This document shows positions 1-7,740 of a stretch of DNA of 64,000 nt, piece by piece. Origin of the DNA: Actinernus sp. WN-2022 (Eukaryota; Cnidaria; Anthozoa; Actiniaria; Actinernidae). Location of the stretch: positions 73,403,012 to 73,467,011 of the forward strand of contig JAOWCC010000577.1 of assembly GCA_030867875.1 (NCBI GenBank), given 5' to 3'. Under the pieces are notes generated by a model that saw only the letters and a program-made list of their open reading frames with translations, was not told where the DNA came from and ran no database searches. Within the stretch, counting starts at the first letter, position 1; each line of letters starts with the position of its first letter. A program made the translations under genes and the position numbers.

Positions 1-958
1 AAATCTAGGGGAAGCATACCTCCTGGAAAGAATCTATTTGGAATGCCATTAACATCTACCTCTATCTTAGAAATATCAGGATTTGAGAATGCTTCACTAT
101 CTCGCGTGCCAGTGGTAGGTGGATCTATAAATAGTATAAGTAGCCCAGCGAAGGATCGTCGTGGAACATTGATATTCTGAGATATCAAAGTATCCGTTGT
201 CTTGGCGATAGTTACTGTCTTGAAGTGAACAGCATGGTTATATAGGAAAGCAGTACCATCTTTGTATGCGTTAAGTGCGTTCTTGGCTAGGGTTTCGTTC
301 TTGATTGCTTCATATTCTAACTGGATGTTGTTAAGTTTGTACGTGCCTATCTTAGTACTATCTGATCCAACCACTATTTCGATGGCGGGTGCTAGAGTCA
401 ACTCGAATGATATAGTGTCTTTTAGGGCATGTGGATATAGAACTCCATGTTGTGTCAGAATATCGACATTTAATGGAATTCTATATTTGGAACCGTGTGC
501 AGCTAGGAGCGCGTTTTTTCCAGCAACCGAAGTACCTGCATCACCAGCTTTCGATCGTAGCTTATTCACGTTCTCCGATTGGATGCCTTGTTGCACTCTC
601 GATTCTCTCTCCTGCGTAGATAGGTATACGTCGGAATACGTTTATAGGAGGTCTGACCTGGCGAAGTCTTCTACTATTTCAGCTCCTATCTTACAGACTC
701 CACGTATGACCAAGCAACGTCCAACGTTCGAAACGACTCTGTTGTTCACATGTCCACCAGATAGTACGATGTCGCCCAATAGCGCTAGGCTGCCAGGTAC
801 CAGTACGATGTCTTCTCCTAGCGTTGGAACTTCTACGTATAGAGTCTCATCCGGATTGGCAATGATGTAGTGAAAGTTTTCCTATACAAGGTTCGTACAG
901 CTTTGAGTGCATGAGGCTCTCTTTGCGCCTTTGCAGGATTCAACTTTGATGATATCAT
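1..958 (-). pseudogene. MCP: Major capsid protein (double-jelly-roll type) of element C, broken and cut by the window edge
   Basis: Read on the minus strand from the ATG at 958, the translation matches the element A capsid gene (43944-45189) along its whole visible length. Shared blocks include the N-terminal MISS, VPGSLAL, SGGH.NNR, the stretch around YPHAL and the stretch around GTRDSE. The gene is damaged by a frameshift near 865 and an in-frame TAA at 642-644; beyond that the frame is open to the window edge. Polinton capsid proteins form the icosahedral shell. The plus-strand ORF over the same bases is a shadow. Roughly the C-terminal third lies outside the window. Confidence 0.8.
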
Positions 959-983
959 GTTGAATATACGTAGATATATAGTT
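959..983. promoter_or_regulatory. Short divergent spacer between capsid gene and membrane-protein gene
   Basis: The capsid gene starts leftward at 958 and the next gene starts rightward at about 984. The spacer is AT-rich with a TAGATATATAG run resembling a TATA element. The equivalent spacer in element A (43863-43943) is also AT-rich with TATATA runs, so a bidirectional promoter is likely. This is inference from layout. Confidence 0.4.
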
Positions 984-2099
984 ATGTTTAACATGAACTT
1001 TCGTGAGAGGTCTGAGGAAAGACCTGGCGGAGCTGAAAGAGGAAAGGATTACGATGATGACGATGCTATCGATGTGGAGAAGGAGTGGAAAGCGACGTTT
1101 CCAGACTCAACGAATGTGGAGCCTAGAGAATCGCTCAACATGAAAACCATACGCGACTACACTAGAGAAGGCGCTAGACCAAAGAGTCTGGAAACGTCGC
1201 TTTCTATAGACGATGATTACTTCGACGAACTCATAGACCCGAAAGACTCGAACGTTTCTAGATACGAAAGAATCCTGGAAAATCTGGAAGATGAGAAACC
1301 TCCTAAATTTTCTGCTAGAGGGGTTGTCTTCAAACAAAGCCTATCAGACGAAGCAAAACAGGAGATGTTCGAGATCGTCTGGGAACGATATCACGATGTG
1401 GGAATTCGAGGCATGCTTGAGATAGCAACCATGTCTGACGGTAGAGTCGCTATCCACGAGTATGGAAGTAAGAATGAACCTATCCCTTTGTTCACCAAGA
1501 AGGGCGAGTTATATGCGAGGATTGGGAAAAGCCTCAAAGTAGTCCTAGGACCTCCTAGGGAAAGAATGGTAGAAGAAGTCATGGAAGCTGAAGACCAAAA
1601 GAATGAGAGGATCGAACGAAATGAAGAAATACTCAAAGACCCTACGTCTACTGAAACTCAGAAAGAGAATGCTACTAACGAAATAAGGACCGCTCAGGAG
1701 GAGCGAGCAGTCCTAGAACGAATAGAAGAAGCCCTGGCAGAACGGATGCCACTTAGGGATCGTATAAGAATCATCTTCAAGAAGTATGGAGTCAGTATAA
1801 TTAGCGTGGTAGCTGCGGTAAGTACTGTGATCGGCGTAATAGTTTCCAATCTGACGAAGGCAGTTCCCGCGATAGTACCGGGAGTTGGAGATGCTGCCAA
1901 AGCAGTCGCTAAAACAACTGCCAAAGCCTTAAAAGCAATAGGTAAAAAGTTAGAGGAGATTCTACCTAAGATGATTGGACCAATTGCGAGTTTCATATTC
2001 AGTATGGCTGCTGACGTTGTTGGAGTCTTATCAAACAACATTTGGTTGTTAATCGTAGCAGCAGTGGTCTTCGTAGTGGAGCAATACAAACGACGTTAA
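984..2099 (+). CDS. Polinton-associated protein with acidic/charged body and hydrophobic C-terminus (element C)
   Basis: Intact ORF of 371 codons from the ATG at 984; ATGs at 957 and 993 are alternatives, and 957 would overlap the capsid start codon. The N-terminal two thirds are charged, with a DDDD run. Near residue 275 comes RIIFKKYG followed by about 90 residues with two or three membrane-compatible segments and a small Ala/Gly-rich amphipathic stretch, ending in a basic tail (YKRR). The broken homologue in element A has the same KKYG-plus-hydrophobic ending. I recall this protein as widespread in cnidarian Polintons, with unknown function; a virion membrane-active or scaffold role is possible. 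Its 3' end overlaps the convergent neighbour by 4 bases, as in element A. Confidence 0.75.
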   Translation: MFNMNFRERSEERPGGAERGKDYDDDDAIDVEKEWKATFPDSTNVEPRESLNMKTIRDYTREGARPKSLETSLSIDDDYFDELIDPKDSNVSRYERILENLEDEKPPKFSARGVVFKQSLSDEAKQEMFEIVWERYHDVGIRGMLEIATMSDGRVAIHEYGSKNEPIPLFTKKGELYARIGKSLKVVLGPPRERMVEEVMEAEDQKNERIERNEEILKDPTSTETQKENATNEIRTAQEERAVLERIEEALAERMPLRDRIRIIFKKYGVSIISVVAAVSTVIGVIVSNLTKAVPAIVPGVGDAAKAVAKTTAKALKAIGKKLEEILPKMIGPIASFIFSMAADVVGVLSNNIWLLIVAAVVFVVEQYKRR

Positions 2100-3616
2100 C
2101 GAAACAACGTCCATGCAATTCCAGATGCGGCAATGGATGTCACCGCGAGATTGATCTCATGTTGTGGGATAGCCCTTGGTACAGGAACTCGTTTCTCGTG
2201 CGTCTCGAGAGGCGGCACCAATTTCTTATCTGGTGGTCCTTCCATAGGAGGTGGGCGTCCTTTGACTTCTGCATTGATGTCGTTAGTACCTAACGACATA
2301 TCTTTCGTGGCTTTCGGGGTTGGATTCCTATAGCCATCTTTCTTACCAAGATAGTACACTAGATTGCTTGGCAATAATCGCACGCCTATAGCTATTGCTA
2401 GATCGAGCCTCTTATGCGTCGTCGTTATAGCAGTAAGATAGTTTTTGTAGCTCACCACTAAATCGTTTTCGAGAATAGCGCCTTCGACTAAGCTCTTAAA
2501 CGTTTCTTTGACGTTGAAGCTATCTACGATGGATTCGTTAAGATCGTTTTGAGCGCCTAGAATACAATATCCAAAAGCCTCAACAGATCGATTCAATCTA
2601 CCTAATCCAGCATTCGTCAAACCTCTACCGATTGGTGGCGTAAACCAATTGTATTGCTTTCCTTCGTGTTCGTCGTTCCGAATAAAGGATACTAGATCGC
2701 CCTTGTCCACCCTGCCTCCCTCGTCTGCAAATAAGTTATTGTGGTTGGGCCACGTGTCTGCTTCTTTGTCGTAGCCTCGGATTACGTGGACGTTCTTGTA
2801 GCCATCATCATACAAAAGGAATACGTCTCCTAATCCGTGATTCCTACCTCCGTGCCATCGGAAGTCTGGCGTTCGAGATATGCCAAATTCGATGCACAAT
2901 CTCTCAAGAGCTGATTTGTTGTAGAGGTTGTCGAGTTGTTTGAAAGCACTGTCACCAGGTAGAGGGCAACCAAGTTCATGTAGAATTCTTCGTATCGTGA
3001 AATAAACATGGAATCGTAGGAACCCCTGAATGACTGGTGGATACTTTTTGAAAGTAGGGTCGAACAACGATACTCCACATCCGGAAGTCGCACACCACGT
3101 TGCGAAATTCAATTGCTGAGGCCAGTATTTGAAATCCGGACCTGATAACCACGCATGGGACTCCTTCGCTGTCACATGCTTTACGACGATCTCCTTGAAT
3201 ATATTTGGAACGCCAGCTTTGAACTTCTTCGTTGGGGTGACATATATCCATAGATTAGTGAGATCAATATCTCGTGCCGGTTCAGTAGAAGGAACTGCTG
3301 TAATAGGATATTTCACGCTCTTATCTAGGGTCAACGTAGATGGGAAGCCATCGACCATTCCCTGCAATGCGTCATCGATGCGTTTTCGAATATCCACTGG
3401 TACGAGACCGGCAATATACCAATGTTGTCCACCATCGAAAAAGACGATCCTAGTCTCATACGTTGAATCGTCGTGTATGTCCGACGCCGTAGTCCTAGCT
3501 AAGAACTTCTCAAAGTCCGCATGGGGATGTTTCTTCTTAAAGACTGCAAAGGTCTTTGCATTGCGAGGTGCGATATAGTCACCCCAATCACCTTCGAAAT
3601 GAACTTTATGAGACAT
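2096..3616 (-). CDS. Conserved Polinton-associated protein with C-terminal hydrophobic tail (element C)
   Basis: Intact ORF, 506 codons from the ATG at 3616 (MSHKVHF). That start was chosen because the frame upstream runs into the promoter and the neighbouring penton-like gene. Recognisable blocks shared with the copies at 41274 and 61929 are KKHPHADF near the N-terminus, WCATSGCGVS mid-protein, FHVYFTIRR, NHGLGDV, QYNWF, a GLGRLNRSVEAF.YCILG block, and a proline motif PPPMEGP followed by a C-terminal hydrophobic segment (NLAVTSIAASGIAW). I recall this family as a common uncharacterised protein in cnidarian and other animal genomes, always in Polinton context. The last 15-20 residues look like a tail anchor. 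No enzymatic motif was recognised. Confidence 0.8.
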   Translation of the reverse strand: MSHKVHFEGDWGDYIAPRNAKTFAVFKKKHPHADFEKFLARTTASDIHDDSTYETRIVFFDGGQHWYIAGLVPVDIRKRIDDALQGMVDGFPSTLTLDKSVKYPITAVPSTEPARDIDLTNLWIYVTPTKKFKAGVPNIFKEIVVKHVTAKESHAWLSGPDFKYWPQQLNFATWCATSGCGVSLFDPTFKKYPPVIQGFLRFHVYFTIRRILHELGCPLPGDSAFKQLDNLYNKSALERLCIEFGISRTPDFRWHGGRNHGLGDVFLLYDDGYKNVHVIRGYDKEADTWPNHNNLFADEGGRVDKGDLVSFIRNDEHEGKQYNWFTPPIGRGLTNAGLGRLNRSVEAFGYCILGAQNDLNESIVDSFNVKETFKSLVEGAILENDLVVSYKNYLTAITTTHKRLDLAIAIGVRLLPSNLVYYLGKKDGYRNPTPKATKDMSLGTNDINAEVKGRPPPMEGPPDKKLVPPLETHEKRVPVPRAIPQHEINLAVTSIAASGIAWTLFR

Positions 3617-3659
3617 GTTGAAGCTATACATACATATAGTTATACCTTCAACATATAAG
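3617..3659. promoter_or_regulatory. Palindromic divergent promoter between the 506-aa gene and the penton-like gene
   Basis: This 43-bp spacer separates two genes that start outward from it. GTTGAAG near its left side is matched by CTTCAAC near its right side, with an AT-rich core (ATACATACATATAGTTATA). The symmetrical arrangement fits one element serving both directions. The equivalent spacer in element A is 41206-41273. Confidence 0.45.
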
Positions 3660-4331
3660 ATGGTTCTCTTACATATCACCACGACATTGGTCGACCATAC
3701 TGTCTACTTCGACGACCCTATTCTTGTACAGAACATTTCACTACTCGAGGTCACTTTCGAGAACAGTTGGTGGAACCTAACAGAGGCGGGCTCGTTCAGG
3801 TGGAATGCCGGTAGTATTATGTTCCCACACGACGTTGCTGTAGGGTGTTACAACTTTAAGAGAATCAAGAAGGTCTTAAAGCCTGCAAGTGATGCTGGTA
3901 TCGTGGAATTTGAGGGCAGGATCCCCCTTAGGGGCCACGCCATAGTAGTTAAGAAACCAATCAAGTTCGATAAGAATTTCTACGCACTATTAGGTGTCGA
4001 AGGTGGAGAAGAAGAGAATAACGAGTTCCTGCTAAAAGTTGGTACTTACCGCGTTAAGATCAAAGATATCCACACAGTGTATGTCCGTTGCGATGCGGTG
4101 GATTCCGGTTTCTCACTTCTAGAGGGAAAACGATCGAAAGTCTTGGCTAGCATAGAGGTCCGAGGTCCTTGGTTTTCAAGGACAACCTATACTATAACGA
4201 ATCCCCAAACCCTGCAAGCTCTAGGGACAATGCGAAGCAGTCTTAGCCTTACGATTCGTGATGAGAAAGGCAACGTGGTAGACTTCCGTGGTCGACCGAT
4301 ACGATACGTGTTGAAGCTAAACCTCATATAA
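3660..4331 (+). CDS. Penton-like minor capsid protein candidate (element C)
   Basis: Intact 223-codon ORF from the ATG at 3660 (MVLLHITTT); the longer reading from 3615 has no upstream ATG and would overlap the divergent gene. Features of the family seen here are VYFDDP near residue 12, ISLLEVTFENSWWNL, and in the C-terminal half VYVRCDAVDSGFSLLEG followed by VLASIEVRG and a LTIRDEKGN.VDF ending. A frameshifted homologue sits at 40538-41205. The pattern of an N-terminal strand-rich domain and a C-terminal (Y/H)CD(L/V)V block matches what I remember of the Polinton minor (penton) capsid protein, but the assignment is from memory and not from structure. Confidence 0.6.
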   Translation: MVLLHITTTLVDHTVYFDDPILVQNISLLEVTFENSWWNLTEAGSFRWNAGSIMFPHDVAVGCYNFKRIKKVLKPASDAGIVEFEGRIPLRGHAIVVKKPIKFDKNFYALLGVEGGEEENNEFLLKVGTYRVKIKDIHTVYVRCDAVDSGFSLLEGKRSKVLASIEVRGPWFSRTTYTITNPQTLQALGTMRSSLSLTIRDEKGNVVDFRGRPIRYVLKLNLI

Positions 4332-4345
4332 GTTATAACGTTACA

Positions 4346-4966
4346 ATGGAAGGCGATTCGATTCAACCGTTTCCCTCAGCACCAAGTATCTATCCATCGA
4401 TTGCTAGTGACACTGGAAAGAACTTTAGAATGCAAACGATCCGAGACACGCTTTCGGACATAGAAGTTCAAGAAAGGCACTACGAAGGTGTGCGCAAGAA
4501 ATATGCACGTTCTCAAGGAATAGTTCATGGTATCGCAGTGGTAACGGGAGGTCTATCTGTGATCTTATCTGGATCTGGATTGGGCGTAGCGTTGACTGGG
4601 GTTGGAATAGTGATTGGTCTACCACTTGGAGTTATTGGTGGGCTATGTGGATTAATTTCAGCATCTACGACCCTTGGAGCTAAGAAGTTAGGAACGAAGG
4701 TTTCTAAACATGAAAGGACAACTATGTTGGCAAAGGCGAAAATCAATACGATTCGCGATCTAGTATCGAAGGCCTTACGCGATGAAAACATATCCGACTC
4801 CGAATACAGTCTCATCCTGGATGAAGCAAATAAGTATGAGATCATGAGGTCTGAAATTCGTCGCGAGACTTCCATAGGTGAAAAAAGTCCGGATCAGGTT
4901 CGAGCCGAACTCAAACAAGAAGTTCAAAAGGAAATGCGAGAAAAACTTGGCAGCTTAGTAGGGTAA
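4346..4966 (+). CDS. Small membrane protein of Polinton type (element C)
   Basis: Intact 206-codon ORF 14 bases after the penton-like gene and on the same strand. The N-terminus has a proline/serine stretch (FPSAPSIYPS), then a charged helix with YEGVRKKYARSQGIVHG, then a Gly/Ala/Val-rich hydrophobic hairpin of about 60 residues. Next come KLGTKVSKHE and a charged helical tail ending EKLGSLVG. The element A copy (39863-40468) is intact, with the same SKHE and KLGSLVG blocks. Two membrane passes joined by a short turn are likely. Function is unknown; a virion-membrane or pore-type role would be speculation. Confidence 0.75.
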   Translation: MEGDSIQPFPSAPSIYPSIASDTGKNFRMQTIRDTLSDIEVQERHYEGVRKKYARSQGIVHGIAVVTGGLSVILSGSGLGVALTGVGIVIGLPLGVIGGLCGLISASTTLGAKKLGTKVSKHERTTMLAKAKINTIRDLVSKALRDENISDSEYSLILDEANKYEIMRSEIRRETSIGEKSPDQVRAELKQEVQKEMREKLGSLVG

Positions 4967-5017
4967 GAATCGATATTTCCTATGAAAGGAACGAACATGG
5001 TTCTCACTTTCACTTCG

Positions 5018-5959
5018 CTAAGTCCTATTGCGAGTTAGCCCATGTCTAGTATAGATTGGCTCAAAGTAGGAATGGTAAGAAAGCAACTCCTTGACGAAAC
5101 GCTTGACCGCATTTCCAAATACGTCACATCGTTTAACGACATCTTTAAGAGACATAGACGATCCTAAGCGACGTAGCACCTCGTAACTTGCTCCAACAAC
5201 TTTCGTCTTAAGTATTGATCTGGGGCCTATATTGTTTTCTATTGCCGTAGTAACAACCTCGTGGACTATTTGTTGAACGTCCATAGGTACTCCTTGAGGA
5301 CCGAGTTTAAGGAAAGTCGTTGCAATGTGAGGAACTATGCGCTCGACATCCAAGTCTACATCAATCTTATCGTCGTTATACAGAGAACGTATAAAGACCT
5401 CTCCGCTACAGATGCTTTTGTTGTTTAGTTGCATGAAGCGAGCAACCTCGCCTCTAGTTCGTACGAACCCGCATTGCATGCACGCCTGGTAGAGTAGAGC
5501 AGCTAAAATAGTTCTCTTAGCATCGCTACGCTTGAGACGAACTTTATTTACTTGGATAAATGCGTCGGCTACGATTCCTAACGTGTTCGTAGGGAACGAA
5601 AGGCCATAATTTTGTTTATAAATAGTGCTGTACGCTTGTAGTTCTCGTAGGATCGTTCGTCGTTGCAGTTCTGTGTTATCGCTTTGCTTTGGTTTTGCGT
5701 GGTCTAGATCGTTTTGATACTGAAATCCGTCCGGACCTACTATACGCAATCGAGTAGTAGTAATATCGATCTTCGTTTCTTCACATGGTTCGGCCTCGGA
5801 AACAAGACCACATGTGGGACATACGAATTCCGTTCCTTGTATTTCAAAGGGGCAGAGACAATCAGGACATGTTTCACTGGTGTTAATATGTTCCACTTGT
5901 GGTTTGATATTCAGGCTTCTACAAATTCCAGGACCAAACAATCTGACTAGCTCGTCCAT
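5018..5959 (-). CDS. TFIIB-like transcription initiation factor
   Basis: Intact 313-codon ORF. An N-terminal zinc ribbon is visible at residues 31-53 (CPDC, then CPTC spaced as CX2C-X15-CX2C). A linker follows, then two cyclin-like repeats: the first around residues 90-195 (LRELQAYSTIYKQ, DAKRTILAALLYQACMQCG), the second around 200-300 with VVGASYEVLRRLG and a helix-turn-helix-like SLKDVVKRCDVFGNAVKRF. This is the domain order of TFIIB, which bridges promoter DNA and RNA polymerase II. TFIIB homologues are known in large DNA viruses. It lies in the accessory block of element C, transcribed leftward toward the conserved genes. It is not a host copy: it has no introns and sits among viral genes. 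Confidence 0.8.
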   Translation of the reverse strand: MDELVRLFGPGICRSLNIKPQVEHINTSETCPDCLCPFEIQGTEFVCPTCGLVSEAEPCEETKIDITTTRLRIVGPDGFQYQNDLDHAKPKQSDNTELQRRTILRELQAYSTIYKQNYGLSFPTNTLGIVADAFIQVNKVRLKRSDAKRTILAALLYQACMQCGFVRTRGEVARFMQLNNKSICSGEVFIRSLYNDDKIDVDLDVERIVPHIATTFLKLGPQGVPMDVQQIVHEVVTTAIENNIGPRSILKTKVVGASYEVLRRLGSSMSLKDVVKRCDVFGNAVKRFVKELLSYHSYFEPIYTRHGLTRNRT

Positions 5960-5997
5960 GATACACTATAGATGTCATCTGTTTAATAGAAAGAAAA

Positions 5998-6056
5998 AGA
6001 AAAAAAAAAAGAATGAAGAGGGGTCACGCAACGACTTTTCTTCATTCCTTTTTTTT
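5998..6056 (-). terminator. Hairpin plus T-run downstream of the zinc/acidic protein gene
   Basis: GAATGAAGA at 6011-6019 pairs with TCTTCATTC at 6039-6047. The stem can extend through the A-run at 6001-6010 and the T-run at 6049-6056. Read on the minus strand, it starts 16 bases after the stop of the gene at 6072-6758 and is followed by a run of T. It also lies about 40 bases upstream of the TFIIB start. The layout resembles the palindromic transcript ends described for giant viruses; function here is inferred. Confidence 0.5.
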
Positions 6057-6071
6057 CTAATGTGGTGATTC

Positions 6072-6758
6072 CTAATCGTCCTTCTCACGGCTCCTCAAGG
6101 CAGCCAACACCTCGTCTAACGCATGAATGAGAGCCTCGTCGAGACCTTCCTCTGGTTCCAGCACTATTGGTTCCGCGGTCAATGGCACGGTGAGAGCCTC
6201 GTCGAAACATTTCTCCGGTTCCACCAAGTTTGGATCTGCAAGCTTCGCTGCTACCAACTCGATGACGGGGTCGTTCTCGAGGTTGGTGGAGACCGCCTCA
6301 ACGAACGCAATAATCTCCTTGAGCTCGGCGATCTCGGGACCTTGGAGCGTCATGGTGTTGGGTTCTTCGAGATCCTCAACTTCCAGCTCTAGATCCTCAT
6401 CCTCGAGCTCCTCATCCTCATCATCCAGATCGTTAGGTAAGAGGTCTGTCTCCTCGACGTCGTGTAGTTCGTCGGGTGTGGATGGTTCCTCGGCCTTCGT
6501 ATTCGAATCAGCGATCTGCTTGCCTAAATCTTCCTTCGGTCCCACCTTTCTTGGATACGAGCGGCGGCCGCATACTGAGCAAAGCTCGGAACTCGTACGA
6601 CATCCTTTACCGCACTTCGAGCATGGCACGAATGGGGCACAGCCTTTTGAGATTTGGAAGTTGTGCTGGGCACAGAACTTCGATGTCTTCGAAATCTTCT
6701 TTGGGCATTTCGTGTCCTTTCCTCGCATCAACCAATCACAAGTTAATATCTCAGTCAT
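6072..6758 (-). CDS. Zinc-ribbon protein with long acidic region (element C)
   Basis: Intact 228-codon ORF. Residues 7-64 hold two cysteine clusters, the second being CSKCG and later CSVCG, with FCAQH before them. The spacing TKC...FC..H...PC.KCG....LC.VCG matches the 97-aa zinc-ribbon gene at 58834-59127 of element A, so they share an ancestor. The C element copy has gained about 160 residues rich in Asp/Glu (DDEDEELEDEDLELEVEDLEE). Near the C-terminus, two similar acidic units repeat, ending DEALT and DEALIHALDEV. Zinc plus acidic tail suggests a nucleic-acid or transcription-related role, perhaps with the adjacent TFIIB; this is inference. Confidence 0.65.
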   Translation of the reverse strand: MTEILTCDWLMRGKDTKCPKKISKTSKFCAQHNFQISKGCAPFVPCSKCGKGCRTSSELCSVCGRRSYPRKVGPKEDLGKQIADSNTKAEEPSTPDELHDVEETDLLPNDLDDEDEELEDEDLELEVEDLEEPNTMTLQGPEIAELKEIIAFVEAVSTNLENDPVIELVAAKLADPNLVEPEKCFDEALTVPLTAEPIVLEPEEGLDEALIHALDEVLAALRSREKDD

Positions 6759-6877
6759 TGCGGCGTCTACGTTTAGGTTCTTCGGCTTGTTCGATCTGTA
6801 TGGTATTAATGCGTACTAAGATGACAACGAACGCTAATATCGTGGAATAAAGAATATATACTAATACCATTTGGTGG

Positions 6878-6960
6878 TGATATACAGTATACTAATCACT
6901 CCTCTAACATATACTAAAGTTTGGATTTTTAGGTGTAAGAATATCTAGCGACACTTTGGC
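6878..6960. repeat. Direct repeat, copy 1 (downstream of the ankyrin gene)
   Basis: About 83 bases from GATATACAGTATACTAATCAC to the stop of the ankyrin gene are repeated at 7654-7736 with roughly 80 percent agreement, including the block TTGGATTTTTAGGTGTAAGAAT. The two copies bracket the ankyrin gene. The repeat lies just 3' of the ankyrin ORF and about 120 bases upstream of the zinc/acidic gene. Confidence 0.7.
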
Positions 6961-6963
6961 TTC

Positions 6964-7608
6964 CTATATGGCAGCATAAGCATTCATATAGTTATGTAGT
7001 AGAACATTTTCGTCCTCGTTGAGCTGGGAGTGCTGCCACTTAATGAGCCACCTAGCGGTAATAAGATGACCATTGCTACAGGCGCGTAGTAGAGCAAGAT
7101 GAACGTATTCATACTCTATGGTCATCTGAAAACGTCGAATGAGCCACTTAACGGTATTAAGATGACCATTCGTACTGGCATTTAACATAGCAAACTCGAC
7201 GGCTATATCCTCTTTGGTGAACTGGAAGTGCTTAGTGAGCCACTTAGCGATACCAAGATGACCATACTTGAAGGCAGCGCATAGAACATGATTGGTGTAT
7301 TTATCCATCTTATCGAAACGTAAGTGCTTAATGAGCCACTTAACAACATTAAGATTACCATATTCACTGGCGTAGAGAAGAGGAAAGCTATCATCGATGT
7401 AGTTTGCGGAAATACCGAAAGTCCTAGCCATTTTGTCTCGATCGTCGTCATTACGAGTAGACCTCAAACCAAAACATAGTACTTGTCTACGGAACTCTTT
7501 GTCTACGTTTTTGTAGTGCGCGAGAGCTGCGGCATCGTTTAGGCGTTTCGATGTCCTTGCGATGCTTGCGAATGACGTAGGACCTGCATGCTCTACGATC
7601 TTAGTCAA
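6964..7608 (-). CDS. F-box-like / ankyrin-repeat protein of giant-virus style
   Basis: Intact 214-codon ORF. The first 35 residues (VEHAGPTSFASIARTSKRLND) resemble a short F-box-like helix set. Four ankyrin-type units follow at about 30-36 residue spacing, each with a G(N/H)L...KWLI signature: EYGNLNVVKWLIKH, KYGHLGIAKWLTKH, TNGHLNTVKWLIRR and SNGHLITARWLIK. This GHL..VKWL style is the one I associate with mimivirus-like ankyrin proteins rather than typical animal ankyrins. F-box/ankyrin proteins of large DNA viruses recruit host ubiquitin ligases; whether this one does is unknown. It is the outermost gene of element C. Confidence 0.7.
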   Translation of the reverse strand: MTKIVEHAGPTSFASIARTSKRLNDAAALAHYKNVDKEFRRQVLCFGLRSTRNDDDRDKMARTFGISANYIDDSFPLLYASEYGNLNVVKWLIKHLRFDKMDKYTNHVLCAAFKYGHLGIAKWLTKHFQFTKEDIAVEFAMLNASTNGHLNTVKWLIRRFQMTIEYEYVHLALLRACSNGHLITARWLIKWQHSQLNEDENVLLHNYMNAYAAI

Positions 7609-7653
7609 GATTTATATGGGGAGGTACGATATATTATCCATAGTGGAAGAGAT

Positions 7654-7736
7654 CGATATACAGTATAGTAATCACTTCTCTAATAGGTTCACACCTTTGG
7701 ATTTTTAGGTGTAAGAATGTCTAGTGACAATTTTTG
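7654..7736. repeat. Direct repeat, copy 2 (upstream of the ankyrin gene)
   Basis: This is the second copy of the segment at 6878-6960. Because copy 1 is the 3' flank of the ankyrin gene, copy 2 may be the 3' flank of a second, lost ankyrin gene of a tandem array, or both may be shared promoters. No ankyrin coding sequence is visible beyond it. Confidence 0.65.
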
Positions 7737-7740
7737 GGCA

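Larger units (their letters stand above)
1..7740. mobile_element. Polinton-type element C, right part (left side cut by window edge)
   Basis: This block holds a viral-type gene set: major capsid remnant, two conserved Polinton-associated genes, penton-like gene, membrane protein, TFIIB, zinc-ribbon protein and F-box/ankyrin protein. Gene order and orientations match element A (39164-59305) read on the other strand, apart from the TFIIB/zinc/ankyrin block, which A lacks at that end. The packaging ATPase and polymerase would lie beyond position 1. No right terminal inverted repeat like that of A was recognised, so the right limit near 7740 is a guess based on the end of a duplicated segment. 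Confidence 0.75.

Noticed and set aside
262..870. Plus-strand ORF of 202 codons at the left edge
   Set aside because: The opposite strand carries the broken capsid gene with clear likeness to 43944-45189; the plus ORF is its shadow.
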